A stretch of DNA of 5,290 nt from Gallionella sp. (GTDB lineage Bacteria > Pseudomonadota > Gammaproteobacteria > Burkholderiales > Gallionellaceae), in assembly GCA_004298605.1 (NCBI GenBank), contig SCPW01000361.1, positions 1 through 5,290 on the forward strand, in the 5' to 3' direction. The position numbers and the translations under genes were made by a program. The notes under the pieces are model-generated. The model was not told the DNA's origin. It did no database searches and was given only the letters and a program-made list of their open reading frames with translations. This document shows, one piece after another, positions 4,136 through 5,290 of this stretch; positions within the stretch are counted from its first letter, which is position 1, and each line of letters starts with the position of its first letter.

Positions 4136-5290
4136 TGGCTACGATGGACGTGAATGGCGCGAAATAACGCGTCATCGCGCACCAGCTCATCGCAGCGCGC
4201 CTGCAACGCATCGGCCTGCCCGGCCTGTTGCTGGCCGGATAAATATATCTCCGCATCCACTTTGCCGTCCAGATAATGTAAAACCACCCGGTTTCCCGTC
4301 AGGCTCGAATCTCCCAACCGTTCCGCAAGATGCGCCAGCAGGCCGTGGCGGCTGGGCAAATGCACGTTCGGTTTGACGTGCATGTCGTCTTCCGGATCAA
4401 TATGCACCATCACATTCATCACGTGATGATTCTTGAGCACCGCAAGGCGGGCCGATTCGGCGATGTAATGCCCTTCCGAAACACTGATCTTCGGATCGAC
4501 CATGATGTGCGCATCGACCAGCGCGTTGTCGGCCATCTTGCGCGTGCGCAATTCGTGCAGGCCGCGCACGCCGTGGACGTTGAGCAAGGTTTGCCGGATT
4601 GCCTCCACCTCCCCGGTATCCAACCCGGTATCGATAAGCTCCGCCATCGCTTCCAGGGCCAATTTTCCGCCCATATGCGCGATCATCACCCCCACCACCG
4701 CCGCGGCGAGCAGATCGAGGAATGTGTAGCCGAGCAGATTCCCCGCAACCCCGACAATGACCACCAGCGAAGATGCCGCATCCGAACGCGCATGCCACGC
4801 GTTGGCCACCAGCATCTGCGAGCGCACCCGCTTGGCCACCGCCAGCATGTAGCGGAACATGCCTTCCTTGGCGACCAGTGCAACAATCGCGATGGCAAGG
4901 GCGAGCGGGTTTACCGCCTGCAAGGCGTCCGGCCGTTGCAGGCGCAACGCGGCGGCCACCAGCAGCGCCACGCCGAGCACCGCCAGGAAGGCACCCAGGA
5001 TGAGTGTCGCGGCAGTTTCCACACGCGCATGGCCGTAAGGGTGGTTGGCATCGGCATGGCGGTTGCCGTGCCGGTTGGCATACAGCACCAGAACATCGGA
5101 AAGCAGGTCCGACAGCGAATGCAAACCGTCCGCCATCAACGCTTGCGAGTGCGCGATAAAGCCGCCCCCGACCTGAAAAAATGTCAGCAGCACATTGATG
5201 GCGATGCTCACCCAGGTGCTTTTTTGCGCGGCGGCAAAACGCTCCGGATGCGCGGGTTCGAAAGCCCCGATATCTGCATGGTGCCGATGA
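4123..5290 (-). CDS. Cation diffusion facilitator (zinc-type) metal exporter, 5'-truncated by window edge
   Basis: Inner-membrane divalent metal/proton antiporter of the CDF family, likely exporting Zn2+ or a similar metal. 388 residues are visible. The frame stays open to the right edge; the GTG at 5211 falls inside the first membrane helix, so the real start lies outside. Numbering from that GTG: six hydrophobic segments (about 2-24, 26-46, 66-90, 101-123, 133-160, 163-182); transport-site motifs HSLSD (H31, D35) in helix 2 and HARSD (H140, D144) in helix 5, the zinc-type HD-HD pair; and HPYGHARVET between helices 2 and 3. The cytoplasmic dimer domain (about 196-276) keeps equivalents of the E. 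coli YiiP (FieF) zinc ligands: H219, H235, H248, H270 and D272. Residues 277-362 form an extra C-terminal segment beyond the usual end. Upstream residues are His-rich (HRHHAD). It ends in its own terminator and is a separate unit from glnA. The exact metal is not determinable. Confidence 0.93.
   Translation of the reverse strand, partial: HRHHADIGAFEPAHPERFAAAQKSTWVSIAINVLLTFFQVGGGFIAHSQALMADGLHSLSDLLSDVLVLYANRHGNRHADANHPYGHARVETAATLILGAFLAVLGVALLVAAALRLQRPDALQAVNPLALAIAIVALVAKEGMFRYMLAVAKRVRSQMLVANAWHARSDAASSLVVIVGVAGNLLGYTFLDLLAAAVVGVMIAHMGGKLALEAMAELIDTGLDTGEVEAIRQTLLNVHGVRGLHELRTRKMADNALVDAHIMVDPKISVSEGHYIAESARLAVLKNHHVMNVMVHIDPEDDMHVKPNVHLPSRHGLLAHLAERLGDSSLTGNRVVLHYLDGKVDAEIYLSGQQQAGQADALQARCDELVRDDALFRAIHVHRSHAQN

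Noticed and set aside
5209..5211. GTG at 5211 as the start codon of the CDF transporter
   Set aside because: It would cut into the first membrane helix, and the frame continues open upstream with family-like residues (ERFAAAQKSTW), so the true start is beyond the window.

Overview
The window looks like part of a betaproteobacterial chromosome. The evidence is the gene order glnA – DUF4124-type gene – ntrB – ntrC, close protein resemblance to proteobacterial GlnA/NtrB/NtrC, and moderately GC-rich coding DNA with AT-rich promoter gaps. A Nitrosomonadales/Gallionellaceae-like source is a guess from memory of this arrangement. All five protein genes lie on the minus strand, so transcription runs from the right edge to the left edge. 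The left edge truncates ntrC and the right edge truncates the transporter gene.

Layout in transcription order. (1) 5290-4123: a cation diffusion facilitator (CDF) metal exporter, start missing, with both metal motifs and an extra C-terminal segment. It ends in a hairpin-plus-T-tract terminator. (2) 4135-3946: the glnA control region. It has an NtrC-type dyad over the CDF stop codon, a weaker second dyad 32 bp away, and a well-formed sigma-54 -24/-12 element about 60 bp before the glnA start. The leader it would produce has no C residues before the ribosome binding site. (3) 3945-2530: glnA, type I glutamine synthetase, complete, with its adenylylation tyrosine and active-site residues. (4) 2506-2476: a perfect 11-bp-arm terminator that separates glnA from the next unit. 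(5) 2462-2406: a sigma-70-like promoter and Shine-Dalgarno for a small exported DUF4124-type protein with a charged helical tail (2406-1942). (6) 1931-1916: a sigma-54-like element directly before ntrB. (7) 1902-862: ntrB, complete. (8) 850-1: ntrC, receiver and most of the AAA+ domain.

Together genes 3-8 form the nitrogen-assimilation control circuit. NtrB phosphorylates NtrC when nitrogen is limiting; NtrC-P binds the upstream dyads and drives sigma-54 RNA polymerase at glnA; GlnA makes glutamine from glutamate, ammonium and ATP. The CDF gene has no evident functional link; it is a co-directional neighbour whose 3' end carries part of the glnA enhancer.

I do not see a wholly new system. 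The points most worth a second look are: the enteric-style 32-bp NtrC-site spacing that shares DNA with the CDF terminator; the sigma-54-like element so close to ntrB that its transcript would be almost leaderless; the uncharacterised exported protein inside the nitrogen-control cluster; and the extra domain on the CDF protein. No RNA genes, insertion sequences, CRISPR arrays or long repeats were seen.
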